A stretch of 18,087 nt of DNA, taken from positions 1-18,087 of the forward strand of contig JAZUKE010000045.1 of assembly GCA_045643125.1 (NCBI GenBank), given 5' to 3'. Below are positions 8,327 to 15,986 of this stretch, in pieces (positions within the stretch are counted from its first letter, which is position 1; every line of letters starts with the position of its first letter). Both the position numbers and the translations under genes were made by a program. The stretch is from UBA1206 sp045643125. GTDB lineage: Bacteria; Bacillota; Clostridia; Oscillospirales; CAG-382. The notes beneath the pieces are model-generated. The model did not search any database, was not told the DNA's origin, and saw only the letters and a program-made list of their open reading frames with translations.

Positions 8327-9049
8327 TTACGACCAACGGCGTTTTTCGTATACGCGCACCGTCAGAAACAGGAACACGCAGGCGAAAGACACGAAATAAA
8401 CGAGGGACGGGATATCGAAATATCCAACCGTGAACGGCGAATATCTGTCGATGACCGAGAACCATTTGAGGACTACGCGGAAAAATTCCTGCTCAATATA
8501 GTTAGCAAGGAACGAGATGAGCAGCAGCGACACGACGACCGCCATAGACGACACCGCGGCGATGAGCTGGTTTTCGGTTATCGAGGAAAGGAAAAGTCCC
8601 ACGGCGATGAACGCGGAGCCGATGAGGAAAAGCCCCAGGATGTTGGAAAGCAGTACGGCAAGGTTGGGGGAGCCGTATCTGAAAAGGAGGATGTAGTTGA
8701 AGGAGTTTACGAGGAGGGTGGCGGCGAAGATCGTGAGAGCGGCAAGATATTTTGCAAACACGACGCCGGGCAGCGTTACGGGGGTAGTCATAAGGAGCTG
8801 TTCCGTGCGCTGCTTCTTTTCCTCGGAAAAGAGCTTCATCGTGAGAAGCGGGATGAGAATGGAGAATATGAACAGAAGGGCAATGAAATATTCACTGATA
8901 TTGTCGTAAGAATACGAGCCCGACGAGTCGGTGCTGAGTATCAGAAACGAGAAAACGAGTCCGGATACCGCAAGGAACATACCCGCGAAAATATATCCGA
9001 GCGGGGTTATGAAATATGAGCGAAGCTCACGCTTGTAGATTGCAAACAT
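8327..9049 (-). CDS. ABC-2 type permease, GldF-like
   Basis: 240 aa with about six transmembrane helices (near residues 15-37, 55-75, 100-125, 133-156, 163-186 and 212-232). It begins MFAIYKRELRSYFITPLGYIF, the usual entry of this permease family, and has the cytoplasmic coupling segment MKLFSEEKKQRTEQLLMTTP (about 70-90) expected to contact the ATPase. The late segment YSPFTVGYFDIPSLVYFVSF and the C-terminal LTVRVYEKRRW are typical of GldF-like permeases. It lies 6 nt after the ATPase gene, with GAGGTGA as ribosome site, and 13 nt before the GldG-like gene, making a classic A-F-G order. The substrate cannot be told from sequence. Confidence 0.9.
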   Translation of the reverse strand: MFAIYKRELRSYFITPLGYIFAGMFLAVSGLVFSFLILSTDSSGSYSYDNISEYFIALLFIFSILIPLLTMKLFSEEKKQRTEQLLMTTPVTLPGVVFAKYLAALTIFAATLLVNSFNYILLFRYGSPNLAVLLSNILGLFLIGSAFIAVGLFLSSITENQLIAAVSSMAVVVSLLLISFLANYIEQEFFRVVLKWFSVIDRYSPFTVGYFDIPSLVYFVSFACVFLFLTVRVYEKRRWS

Positions 9050-9055
9050 CGTGTC

Positions 9056-10051
9056 TCACCTCTTGTCTTTATTTTCGGCTTCTTTTGCGGCGCGTCTCTT
9101 GCGTTCCGCTTTTTCTTTCTTGGCGGGATCGACAAGACGGATGAAGATATCTTCAAGATTGATCTCGTCGCCCTCAAGTCCGATAAGCGGGTAGGACGCT
9201 TTGGAAAGCGCAAAGAAGAGAGGTTTGCGGATGTCAACACGTTCTTCGCTTTCGATGATATAGCTCACCGAATCCGTGTCGCGTTTTCCGAGCTTTTCGG
9301 CGTACTTCACGCCGGGAGTAGAGCGGAGCAGCTCAAGCACGCTTTCTTCGGGGCCGACTATCTTTGCGACAAGTCTTCTCGAGCCGTCAACGGCGTTTAT
9401 GAGGTTTTCCGTCTTTTCGTTCGCAATGAGCTTTCCTTTATTTATAATAACTATCCTGTCGCACACTGCCTGAACCTCGGGGAGGATGTGCGTGGAAAGT
9501 ATTACGGTGTGGTCTTTGCCGAGGTGGCGGATAAGGTTTCTTATCTCTATGATCTGTTTGGGATCGAGACCGATGGTCGGCTCGTCGAAGATAAGCACCT
9601 TCGGGTTGCCGATGAGTGCCTGCGCGATGCCGACACGCTGACGGTAGCCTTTTGAAAGGTTGCGGATAAGGCGGTCTTTGACGTCAACTATCTTGACGAC
9701 TTCGCATATCTCGCGGAGGTGCTGTTTTTTGGGAAGACGACAGCTTTTCAGCTCGTAGCAGAAATCAAGGTATTCGCCCACCGTCATTTCAAGGTAAAGC
9801 GGGGGGATCTCCGGCAGAAAACCTATTCTTTTTTTGGCTTCTATCGGGTTGTCGAGTATGTCGATGCCGTCTATTTTGGCATATCCGCTCGTTGCGGAGA
9901 GGAACCCCGTGAGGATGTTGAGAGTAGTGGACTTTCCGGCACCGTTCGGACCGAGGAATCCCATTATCTCGCCTTCTTCGACGGTGAAGGAAAGATCGTT
10001 GACGGCTTTTTTGTCGCCGTAATTCTTACACAGATGGGATATTTCAACCAT
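9056..10051 (-). CDS. ABC transporter ATP-binding protein, GldA-like
   Basis: 331 aa. It has all ABC ATPase motifs: Walker A GPNGAGKST (34-42), a Q-loop region with the family-typical LPEIPPLY (79-86), signature LSKGYRQRV (132-140), Walker B VLIFDEPT (152-159), D-loop GLDP (161-164) and switch His in STHIL (188). After the nucleotide-binding domain comes an accessory C-terminal domain (about 220-300) ending in a very basic, Lys/Glu/Arg-rich tail (KKEKAERKRRAAKEAE). It powers the ABC-2 permease encoded next to it. Its ATG overlaps the end of aspS by 8 nt (10044-10051), and its ribosome site (AAAGGAG) is inside aspS, so it is co-transcribed and probably translationally coupled to the synthetase gene. 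Confidence 0.95.
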   Translation of the reverse strand: MVEISHLCKNYGDKKAVNDLSFTVEEGEIMGFLGPNGAGKSTTLNILTGFLSATSGYAKIDGIDILDNPIEAKKRIGFLPEIPPLYLEMTVGEYLDFCYELKSCRLPKKQHLREICEVVKIVDVKDRLIRNLSKGYRQRVGIAQALIGNPKVLIFDEPTIGLDPKQIIEIRNLIRHLGKDHTVILSTHILPEVQAVCDRIVIINKGKLIANEKTENLINAVDGSRRLVAKIVGPEESVLELLRSTPGVKYAEKLGKRDTDSVSYIIESEERVDIRKPLFFALSKASYPLIGLEGDEINLEDIFIRLVDPAKKEKAERKRRAAKEAENKDKR

Positions 10052-11837
10052 TTGTCTTTTCTGCTCCTTTCAGTATTATTCCGAGGTCGTCAAGCGCTTT
10101 CTGCGGAACTTCCGCGGGGCAGTCCGTCATAAGCTCGCTTGCGTTCTGCACCTTCGGGTACGCGATGACATCGCGGAGCGAGGACGCGCCGAGCATCTGC
10201 ATCACGAGACGGTCGAGACCGAGCCCCATTCCCGCATGGGGAGGTGCGCCGTACTTGAATGCGTCAAGCAGGTAACCGAATTTGATCTGCGCTTCTTCGT
10301 CGGAAAGACCGAGAAGACGGAATATCTGCGCCTGGAGTTCGGGGTTGGTTATTCTTACGGAGCCGCTTGAAAGCTCGATACCGTTGAGTACGAGGTCGTA
10401 AGCCTTTGCTCTGACCTTGGCTTTGTCGGTTTCGAGATATTCTATACATTCGTCCATCGGAGCGGTGAACGGATGGTGCATCGCCACCCATTCGCCCGAT
10501 TCCTTGTCGTATTCAAAGAACGGGAATTCCACCACCCAGAGGAACTTGTAGCCTTCGCGTTTGATCTCGAGCTTGTTCGCCACCTGAAGTCTGATAAGAC
10601 CGAGAGTGGGCAGCACGTTGTTTTCGTTGCCGTCGGCAAGGATGAGCAGCACGTCGCCGTCCTTGGCGTTCGCCTTTGCCTTGATGGCTTCAAGCTCGGG
10701 AACGGTCATAAACTTGGTGAACGAGCCGGACACCTGACCGCCTGCGTATTTGAGCCAGCAAAGTCCCTTTGCACCGCAGCCCTTGGCGTATTCGGTGAGC
10801 TTGTCTATTTCTTTTCTCGTCAGCTTTTCGGCGCCGCCTTCGGCGTTGATGCAGCGTACCGTACCGCCGTCAGCGAGAGCGGATGCGAATACGGGGAAGG
10901 TAGAATCCTTAACGACGTCCGAAAGGTCGATAAGCTCCATACCGAAACGCATATCGGGCTTGTCGCTGCCGAAACGGTCCATAACTTCTTTATAAGTATA
11001 GCGGGGAATGGGAGTGGAAACTTCCACGCCGAGCGTTTCTTTGAACAGTCTGCTCACGAAGCCTTCGGCGATCTTGAGGATGTCGTCAACGTCCGCGAAG
11101 GACACTTCAAAGTCTATCTGCGTGAATTCCGGCTGTCTGTCGGCACGCAGGTCTTCGTCGCGGAAGCAGCGTGCGATCTGAACGTATCTGTCAAAGCCCG
11201 CGACCATACAAAGCTGCTTGTAAAGCTGGGGCGACTGCGGGAGCGCATAGAACGAGCCCTTGTGTACGCGGGACGGAACGAGGTAGTCGCGTGCGCCTTC
11301 GGGCGTGGATTTTATGAGGATCGGGGTTTCGATCTCGATGAATCCGTTTTCGTCGAAATAGTCGCGGGTGACCTTTGCGACCTTGTGACGGAAAATTATG
11401 TTGTTCATCAGCGACGGACGGCGCAGGTCGAGGTAACGGTATTTCAGTCTTAAGTCTTCGCCTGCCTTGGTGTCGTCGAGTATTTCAAACGGAGGCGTTT
11501 CGCTCTCTCCCACTATTTTAAGGGAGGTAACGAATATCTCCACGTTTCCGGTGGGGATGTTGGGGTTTTTGGACGAGCGTTCGCGTACCGTTCCTTCGGC
11601 GACGAGGACGTATTCGCTTCTTACGGACGAAGCCTTTTCAAAAAGGGCTCTGTCGGTGTTGTCGTCGAAAGCGAGCTGAACGATACCCGTTCTGTCGCGC
11701 AGGTCAATGAAAATGAGCTGACCGAGGTCACGGCGGCGCTGACACCAGCCGGCGACCGAAACGGTCTTGCCTATGAATTCGTCCCTGACAGTCCCGCAGT
11801 ATGCGGTACGTCTTGCGTTTCCTAAAAATTCAGCCAT
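10044..11837 (-). CDS. aspS: Aspartyl-tRNA synthetase
   Basis: 597 aa, the usual length of a bacterial AspRS, which charges tRNA-Asp. An OB-fold anticodon domain (about 15-110) includes GWCQRRRDLGQLIFIDLRDR. The class II core has motif 1 (about 160-180, ENGFIEIETPILIKSTPEGA), the QSPQLYKQ loop (201-208) and motif 2 FRDEDLRADRQPEFTQID (225-242). A GAD insertion domain (about 310-415) follows, and motif 3 is APPHAGMGLGLDRL (531-544). The Leu after RRRD (position 38) matches the E. coli discriminating enzyme, where some non-discriminating enzymes have His; this hints that asparaginyl-tRNA is not made through this enzyme. It is 34 nt after hisS with AAGGAAGGA as ribosome site. Confidence 0.98.
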   Translation of the reverse strand: MAEFLGNARRTAYCGTVRDEFIGKTVSVAGWCQRRRDLGQLIFIDLRDRTGIVQLAFDDNTDRALFEKASSVRSEYVLVAEGTVRERSSKNPNIPTGNVEIFVTSLKIVGESETPPFEILDDTKAGEDLRLKYRYLDLRRPSLMNNIIFRHKVAKVTRDYFDENGFIEIETPILIKSTPEGARDYLVPSRVHKGSFYALPQSPQLYKQLCMVAGFDRYVQIARCFRDEDLRADRQPEFTQIDFEVSFADVDDILKIAEGFVSRLFKETLGVEVSTPIPRYTYKEVMDRFGSDKPDMRFGMELIDLSDVVKDSTFPVFASALADGGTVRCINAEGGAEKLTRKEIDKLTEYAKGCGAKGLCWLKYAGGQVSGSFTKFMTVPELEAIKAKANAKDGDVLLILADGNENNVLPTLGLIRLQVANKLEIKREGYKFLWVVEFPFFEYDKESGEWVAMHHPFTAPMDECIEYLETDKAKVRAKAYDLVLNGIELSSGSVRITNPELQAQIFRLLGLSDEEAQIKFGYLLDAFKYGAPPHAGMGLGLDRLVMQMLGASSLRDVIAYPKVQNASELMTDCPAEVPQKALDDLGIILKGAEKTNG

Positions 11838-11871
11838 AATTTATACAGTCCTTCCTTCCGTTTGAAAAGGG

Positions 11872-13134
11872 TTATTTCTTAATTATTTTTGCAATGTCTT
11901 CTGAAACGACGGCGCTTTCGGCCTTTTCGCCGTTTCTGAGGTTCTTTATTTCGCATTTGTTGTTTGCAAGCTCGTCCGAGCCGAGTACGCAGACGTAGGT
12001 AAAATTCTTTTTGTCGGCGTATTTCATCTGCGCCTTGACGCTTCTGCCGCTCACGTCCGTTTCGCAGACGATGCCGAGCGAGCGCAGCTCTTCGCAGATG
12101 CCGAACGCCTTTGCGGCGGCGTCGCCGCCCATCGGGGCAATGTACAGATCGGGAGCGGTATCGTCCGCGGTCTCTCCCTGTTCGGCTTTGATCGCCAGCA
12201 CGAGACGCGAAAGCCCGAGCGCAAAACCGATCGCCGGCATTTCGGGGCCGCCGAGTTCGGAGATGAGTCCGTTGTATCTTCCGCCTCCGCCGAGAGCCGA
12301 CTGCGCGCCGATGCCTTCGTGTACGAATTCAAACACCGTGCCGGTGTAGTAGTCGAGTCCGCGGACGCACTTGGGATCCTCGACGTATTTCACGCCGGCG
12401 TCGTCAAGCAGCTTTTTGAGCTGTTCGTAGTGCGATCTGCACTTGTCGCAGAGGTGATCGACCGTCTTCGGCGACGAAGACGCGATGCCGGAGCATATCG
12501 GGGACTTGCAGTCGAGTATGCGGAGCGGGTTGGTTTCGAGCCTGCCCTTGCAGGTGTCGCACAGCTCGTCCGTGTGGGACGCAAAATATGCTTTCAGCGC
12601 TTCGCGGTAGGCGGGACGGCAGTCCGGGCAGCCTATCGAGTTGATGTGGAGGACGCAGTTCTTTATCCCGAGTTTTTTTATGACGGACGAGCCGAGCAGT
12701 ATCGCTTCCGCGTCGGCAAACGGCGTATCGGGACCGAAGCATTCCGCACCGAACTGGAAAAACTCGCGGCTTCTGCCCGCCTGGGGTTTTTCGTAGCGGA
12801 AAAAGTTTGAAAGATAGCAGAGCTTCAGCGGCAGAGCCGACGCATAAAGCCCGTTTTCGACAACGGCGCGGCAGACGCACGCGGTGCCTTCCGGACGGAG
12901 CGTCATCGAACGGTCGTCCTTGTCGGTGAAGGTGTACATTTCTTTCTGTACGATGTCGGTGGTTCCGCCTACTCCGCGGGCGAAAAGCTCGGTGGCTTCA
13001 AAGGTCGGGAACCTTATTTCGGAAAATCCGTAAAGCGAAGCCTGCTCACGGCAGATATTTTCTATTTTACGCCACAATACGACCTCTTCGGGAAGTATAT
13101 CGGCGGTTCCTCTCGGTTTTTTGATGACGGGCAT
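11872..13134 (-). CDS. hisS: Histidyl-tRNA synthetase
   Basis: 420 aa, normal for HisRS, which charges tRNA-His. It begins with the family-typical KKPRGTADILPEEV. It has TLRPEGTA (78-85), motif 2 FRYEKPQAGRSREFFQFG (112-129), the histidine-specific loop VRGLDYYTGTVFEF (257-270), GGGGRYNGL (282-290) and motif 3 AIGFALGLSRL (301-311). A C-terminal anticodon-binding domain starts near 328 (PDLYIAPMGGDA). The insertion domain carries paired cysteines: C169/C172, C192/C195, C209/C214 and C229/C232. These could bind zinc, a pattern I know from clostridial-type HisRS. It starts 2 nt after the upstream stop, with its AAAGGAG site inside the previous gene. I find no T-box leader. Confidence 0.98.
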   Translation of the reverse strand: MPVIKKPRGTADILPEEVVLWRKIENICREQASLYGFSEIRFPTFEATELFARGVGGTTDIVQKEMYTFTDKDDRSMTLRPEGTACVCRAVVENGLYASALPLKLCYLSNFFRYEKPQAGRSREFFQFGAECFGPDTPFADAEAILLGSSVIKKLGIKNCVLHINSIGCPDCRPAYREALKAYFASHTDELCDTCKGRLETNPLRILDCKSPICSGIASSSPKTVDHLCDKCRSHYEQLKKLLDDAGVKYVEDPKCVRGLDYYTGTVFEFVHEGIGAQSALGGGGRYNGLISELGGPEMPAIGFALGLSRLVLAIKAEQGETADDTAPDLYIAPMGGDAAAKAFGICEELRSLGIVCETDVSGRSVKAQMKYADKKNFTYVCVLGSDELANNKCEIKNLRNGEKAESAVVSEDIAKIIKK

Positions 13135-13136
13135 AA

Positions 13137-13544
13137 TCAGTGCTGCTCCTTTTTGATGTTGTTTCTCCAGTCAAGGTCGCCTCTCGCAAGAGCGAAGACG
13201 AGCGCTTCGGCTGTCGCTATATTGGTCGCAACGGGTACGTTGTACAGGTCGCAGAGTCTTACAAGGTTCATTTCGCCTTCAAGATATTCTTCTTCGTGTG
13301 CGGGGTCGCCGAAATAGAGCAGAAGGTCTATTTCGTTGTAGGTGATGCGGGACGCGATCTGGTCTATTCCGCCCATAGCCCCGGTCATAAGCCTTTCGAT
13401 GGTAAGTCCCGTGGACTCACTGATGTATTTGCCCGTTATGGCGGTGGAGCAGAGGTGGTGTCTGTTGAGTATTTCGCAGTACGCCATGCAGAATTCCGTC
13501 ACGAGCAGTTTTTTGCTGTCTGTTGAAATGATCGCAATTACCAT
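13137..13544 (-). CDS. Methylglyoxal synthase (MgsA) family protein, catalytic residues altered
   Basis: 135 aa. The ATG at 13544 is used because AGGAGGAG lies 6 nt upstream; the longer frame to 13565 would place that ribosome site inside the gene. The whole length aligns without gaps to the MGS-like fold of E. coli MgsA, which turns dihydroxyacetone phosphate into methylglyoxal, as far as I can align from memory. Retained are the early Asp and Lys (ISTDSKK), the Asp in YFGDP, and VPVATNIATAEALV. Changed are His19 (to Thr), the TGTTG phosphate loop (to TAITG), catalytic Asp71 (GGDQQ reads GGIDQ), His98 (to Tyr) and Asp101 (to Gly). It may be inactive as a synthase, or a sensor or enzyme with another substrate. 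It leads the eight-gene operon, 2 nt before hisS. Confidence 0.75.
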   Translation of the reverse strand: MVIAIISTDSKKLLVTEFCMAYCEILNRHHLCSTAITGKYISESTGLTIERLMTGAMGGIDQIASRITYNEIDLLLYFGDPAHEEEYLEGEMNLVRLCDLYNVPVATNIATAEALVFALARGDLDWRNNIKKEQH

Positions 13545-13550
13545 TTGATT

Positions 13551-13558
13551 CTCCTCCT
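13551..13558 (-). promoter_or_regulatory. Strong ribosome site fixing the start of the MgsA-family gene
   Basis: AGGAGGAG on the minus strand, 6 nt before ATG 13544. It overlaps the first codons of the alternative upstream start at 13565, which is therefore rejected. Confidence 0.85.
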
Positions 13559-13653
13559 GAAACATATACGGTAATGCCGGATTCCGTAAATGCCGCTTTG
13601 TGCCTTTGCAGAAACGGAAAAAAGCGCGTTAATTACCTAAATAAATACATCAT

Positions 13654-13682
13654 ATATTAGCATTATCGTGCAGTTTTGTCAA
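13654..13682 (-). promoter_or_regulatory. Sigma-A type promoter of the eight-gene operon
   Basis: Minus strand: TTGACA (13677-13682), 17-nt spacer, TAATAT (13654-13659). The -35 box is consensus and the -10 box close to it. The expected transcript start is near 13647, about 100 nt before the MgsA-family ATG. Confidence 0.85.
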
Positions 13683-13743
13683 GCGTCATAATATTATTAT
13701 TAACAAAAATTATGTATTATTTACAATTTTATCAAAATAGCAC

Positions 13744-13772
13744 TTGACAAACGGGAAATAACGTGGTATCCT
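13744..13772 (+). promoter_or_regulatory. Sigma-A type promoter of pyrR-uraA1
   Basis: TTGACA (13744-13749), 17-nt spacer, TATCCT (13767-13772). It is well placed for a transcript starting near 13779, giving a leader of about 150 nt before pyrR. Confidence 0.82.
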
Positions 13773-13866
13773 TAACGGGAAATAGAAAATACCGTTCTTT
13801 AAGCAGGTGCCGTGACGCCGCAAGAATTACTTTCGGACAACTTTCCGTGTGTCCGCGTGCGTGTGT

Positions 13867-13899
13867 GCATCCTTATGTAAAAAGGGTGCTTATTTTTTT
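13867..13899 (+). terminator. Intrinsic terminator in the pyrR leader (probable attenuator)
   Basis: GCATCCTT (13867-13874) pairs with AAGGGTGC (13882-13889) with one G-U pair, loop ATGTAAA, followed by TTATTTTTTT (13890-13899). It lies between the pyrR promoter and start codon, as expected for PyrR- or pyrimidine-controlled attenuation. A competing pairing is possible, for example AGGTGC (13805-13810) with GCATCCT via a bulge, and CGGACA...TGTCCG (13834-13855) forms another hairpin. I could not identify the standard PyrR-binding loop sequence. Confidence 0.65.
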
Positions 13900-13929
13900 G
13901 AAAAACGTAATTTTTGCGAGGAAAACCTT

Positions 13930-14466
13930 ATGGAAGAAAAATCGAAGATACTCACCTCCGAAGCTTTCGACCGTACCCTTATGAGGATCAGTCACGAGAT
14001 ACTCGAAAACAACACCGACGAAGAAGAGCTTTGCATCGTCGGCATACTGCGCCGCGGAGCGACGCTTGCGCGTCAGATAGCCGAAAACCTCTCGAAGCTT
14101 TCCGATAAGAAGATTTGTCAGGGCACTCTCGATATCACGTTTTACCGCGACGACCTCACGACTCCGCTCCGCGATCCTTCACTCAAAAGGACTGATATCG
14201 ACTTCTCCGTGACCGACAAGGTCGTCATCATAGTTGACGACGTGCTTTACACCGGCAGAACGGCGCGTGCCGCTATGGACGCGGTCATCGACCTCGGCAG
14301 ACCGCGTAAGATACAGCTTGCCGTCCTCATCGACAGAGGTCACCGCGAACTTCCGATACGCGGCGACTATGTGGGCAAGAACGTCCCCACGTCAAGGCGT
14401 GAAATGGTCAGGGTGAGAGTCCCCGAATACGACGAAGCGAAAGAAGCCGTCATTTTATCGCTGTAA
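13930..14466 (+). CDS. pyrR: PyrR bifunctional regulator / uracil phosphoribosyltransferase
   Basis: 178 aa, the usual PyrR length. In Firmicutes PyrR binds pyr leader RNA when UMP is high and promotes termination; it also has uracil phosphoribosyltransferase activity. The PRPP-binding motif VVIIVDDVLYTGRT (98-111) is intact, as are the early LCIVGILRRGATLA (34-47), the flexible segment around GTLDITFYRDDL (65-76) and the PyrR-specific LIDRGHRELPIRGDYVGKN (133-151). The ATG at 13930 has GAGGA upstream; an in-frame GTG at 13849 would extend the protein through the leader terminator and is rejected. It is followed 68 nt later by a uracil permease, the expected salvage partner, and is preceded by a likely attenuator. 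Confidence 0.96.
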   Translation: MEEKSKILTSEAFDRTLMRISHEILENNTDEEELCIVGILRRGATLARQIAENLSKLSDKKICQGTLDITFYRDDLTTPLRDPSLKRTDIDFSVTDKVVIIVDDVLYTGRTARAAMDAVIDLGRPRKIQLAVLIDRGHRELPIRGDYVGKNVPTSRREMVRVRVPEYDEAKEAVILSL

Positions 14467-14534
14467 TTGCAGCATCGGTACAGTAGATTTTTATTAAAGC
14501 AAATAAAAAAACAAAAACGAAAGGAACAACCCAA

Positions 14535-15914
14535 ATGAAACTCGTTTACGGCGTAAAAGACAAGCCGAAGACATCACAGGTACTCGTCTTCGCGCTTCAG
14601 CAGTTACTTGCCATCCTCGCAGCCACCATCGCAGTTCCCGCCATCATCGGGAACGGTATGTCCCAGTCCGCAGCCCTCTTCGGAGCAGGCGTCGGCACAA
14701 TCGTTTACCTCCTCTTCACCAAATTCAAAAGCCCCGTCTTCCTCGGAAGCTCCTTCGCCTTCCTCGGCTCTATGGGCACTGCTTTTGCCGGCGCGGTCTC
14801 CGCGGCAGCAGGATACGCCGGACTTCTCCTCGGCGCTTTCTTCGCAGGTCTTGTCTATGTAGTCATCGCCATCATCGTTAAATTCTGCGGCGTCAAGTGG
14901 ATATCCAAGCTTATGCCCGCAGTAGTTATCGGACCGACCGTTGCCATCATCGGACTTTCTCTTGCCGGCAACGCCATCGGCGATCTTTTCAAAGGAAACG
15001 TAACCCACGTTGAAAACGTATGGGCGCTTTCCGAAGAAAACGAAGCGATCCTTACCGAAGTTTCCGTTCAGAACGCTTCCGTTTATCTCTGCATAATATG
15101 CGGTCTCGTTACTCTCGCAGTCACCGTCATCTGCTCCGTTTACGGCAAAAAGATGCTTAAGATGATACCCTTCATCATCGGTATCGCCGCAGGTTATGCC
15201 GTTGCCGCCATCTTCACCGCCATCGGCAACGCCGCAGACATCGCTTCTCTCCAGATCATCAATTTCTCCGCTTTCTCCGATATGCATTGGCTCCCCGATT
15301 TCACCTTCATCACCGCTTTCAAGGGCTTCGGCGATCTTGACGCATCCTATATCGGCACCATCGCGGTCGCATACGTTCCCGTTGCGTTCGTCGTATTTGC
15401 GGAACACATCGCAGACCACAAGAACCTTTCTTCCATCATCGAATCCGATCTTCTTGAAGAACCCGGTCTTCACAGAACGCTCCTCGGCGACGGCGTAGGC
15501 TCAATGGCGGGCGCTTTCTTCGGCGGCTGCCCCAACACCACTTACGGTGAATCCGTAGGCTGCGTAGCCATTTCCGGCAACGCTTCCGTCGTGACCATAC
15601 TTACTACCGCAGTCCTTGCACTTCTTGCCGCATTCGTAGCCCCCTTCACCACCTTCCTTTCGACCATTCCTTCCTGCGTAATGGGCGGCACCTGCATTTC
15701 GCTGTACGGCTTCATCGCGGTTTCCGGTCTTAAAATGCTTCAGCCCGTCGATCTCGGCGACAACGGCAACCTCTTCACCGCTTCCGTTATCCTTATCGCG
15801 GGTATCGGCGGAATGACCGTCAGCTTCGGCAAAGTCACCATTACCGAAGTTGCCTGCGCTCTTATCCTCGGCATACTCGTAAACCGTCTCGTAAACATCA
15901 AAAAAAGCAAATAA
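14535..15914 (+). CDS. uraA: Uracil permease (NCS2/NAT family), first copy
   Basis: 459 aa, a polytopic inner-membrane protein of the nucleobase:cation symporter-2 family, which imports uracil with protons. The family's 14-helix layout is recognisable. Key segments are FALQQLLAILAATIAVP in the first helix, KFKSPVFLGSSFAFLG (63-78), FAEHIADH with Glu290 (counterpart of E. coli UraA Glu241), and NTTYGE with Glu339 (counterpart of Glu290, in the NAT signature region). AAAGGA lies 10 nt before the ATG. It follows pyrR in one transcript and ends at a strong terminator, so it should be under the pyrR-leader control. Codon use is unusually C-rich at third positions (ATC, TTC, CTC), suggesting high expression. 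Confidence 0.95.
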   Translation: MKLVYGVKDKPKTSQVLVFALQQLLAILAATIAVPAIIGNGMSQSAALFGAGVGTIVYLLFTKFKSPVFLGSSFAFLGSMGTAFAGAVSAAAGYAGLLLGAFFAGLVYVVIAIIVKFCGVKWISKLMPAVVIGPTVAIIGLSLAGNAIGDLFKGNVTHVENVWALSEENEAILTEVSVQNASVYLCIICGLVTLAVTVICSVYGKKMLKMIPFIIGIAAGYAVAAIFTAIGNAADIASLQIINFSAFSDMHWLPDFTFITAFKGFGDLDASYIGTIAVAYVPVAFVVFAEHIADHKNLSSIIESDLLEEPGLHRTLLGDGVGSMAGAFFGGCPNTTYGESVGCVAISGNASVVTILTTAVLALLAAFVAPFTTFLSTIPSCVMGGTCISLYGFIAVSGLKMLQPVDLGDNGNLFTASVILIAGIGGMTVSFGKVTITEVACALILGILVNRLVNIKKSK

Positions 15915-15940
15915 GTTTTAACATACCCGCTTGAATTATG

Positions 15941-15980
15941 CAGGATCCCCCGGCTGCGAAAGCCGGGGGATCCTGTTTTT
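15941..15980 (+). terminator. Strong intrinsic terminator after uraA1
   Basis: CAGGATCCCCCGGCT (15941-15955) pairs over 15 bp with its complement at 15961-15975, loop GCGAA, followed by five T. It ends the pyrR-uraA1 transcript, so the second permease needs its own promoter. Confidence 0.95.
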
Positions 15981-15986
15981 GCGGAC

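Larger units (their letters stand above)
13545..13929. other. Divergent regulatory region between the eight-gene operon and pyrR
   Basis: This 385-nt gap holds two near-consensus promoters pointing away from each other, with their -35 boxes 61 nt apart across a very AT-rich stretch (13683-13743, with many A/T runs that could act as UP-type elements for both). The minus-strand transcript would have a leader of about 100 nt without evident strong structure or T-box signature. The plus-strand transcript has a leader of about 150 nt with a terminator hairpin. No open frame in it is convincing. Confidence 0.7.

Noticed and set aside
13545..13647. T-box riboswitch before the hisS/aspS operon
   Set aside because: The leader is only about 100 nt, has no AGGGUGGNACCGCG-like antiterminator and no terminator hairpin.
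13849..13929. Longer N-terminus for PyrR from GTG 13849
   Set aside because: It would translate the leader terminator, has no ribosome site, and PyrR proteins begin near MEEKSKIL with about 180 residues in total.
14604..15473. Minus-strand open frame of 289 codons opposite uraA1
   Set aside because: It is rich in Asp/Gly/Glu because it mirrors the C-rich codons of the permease; it has no ribosome site or homology that I recognise.
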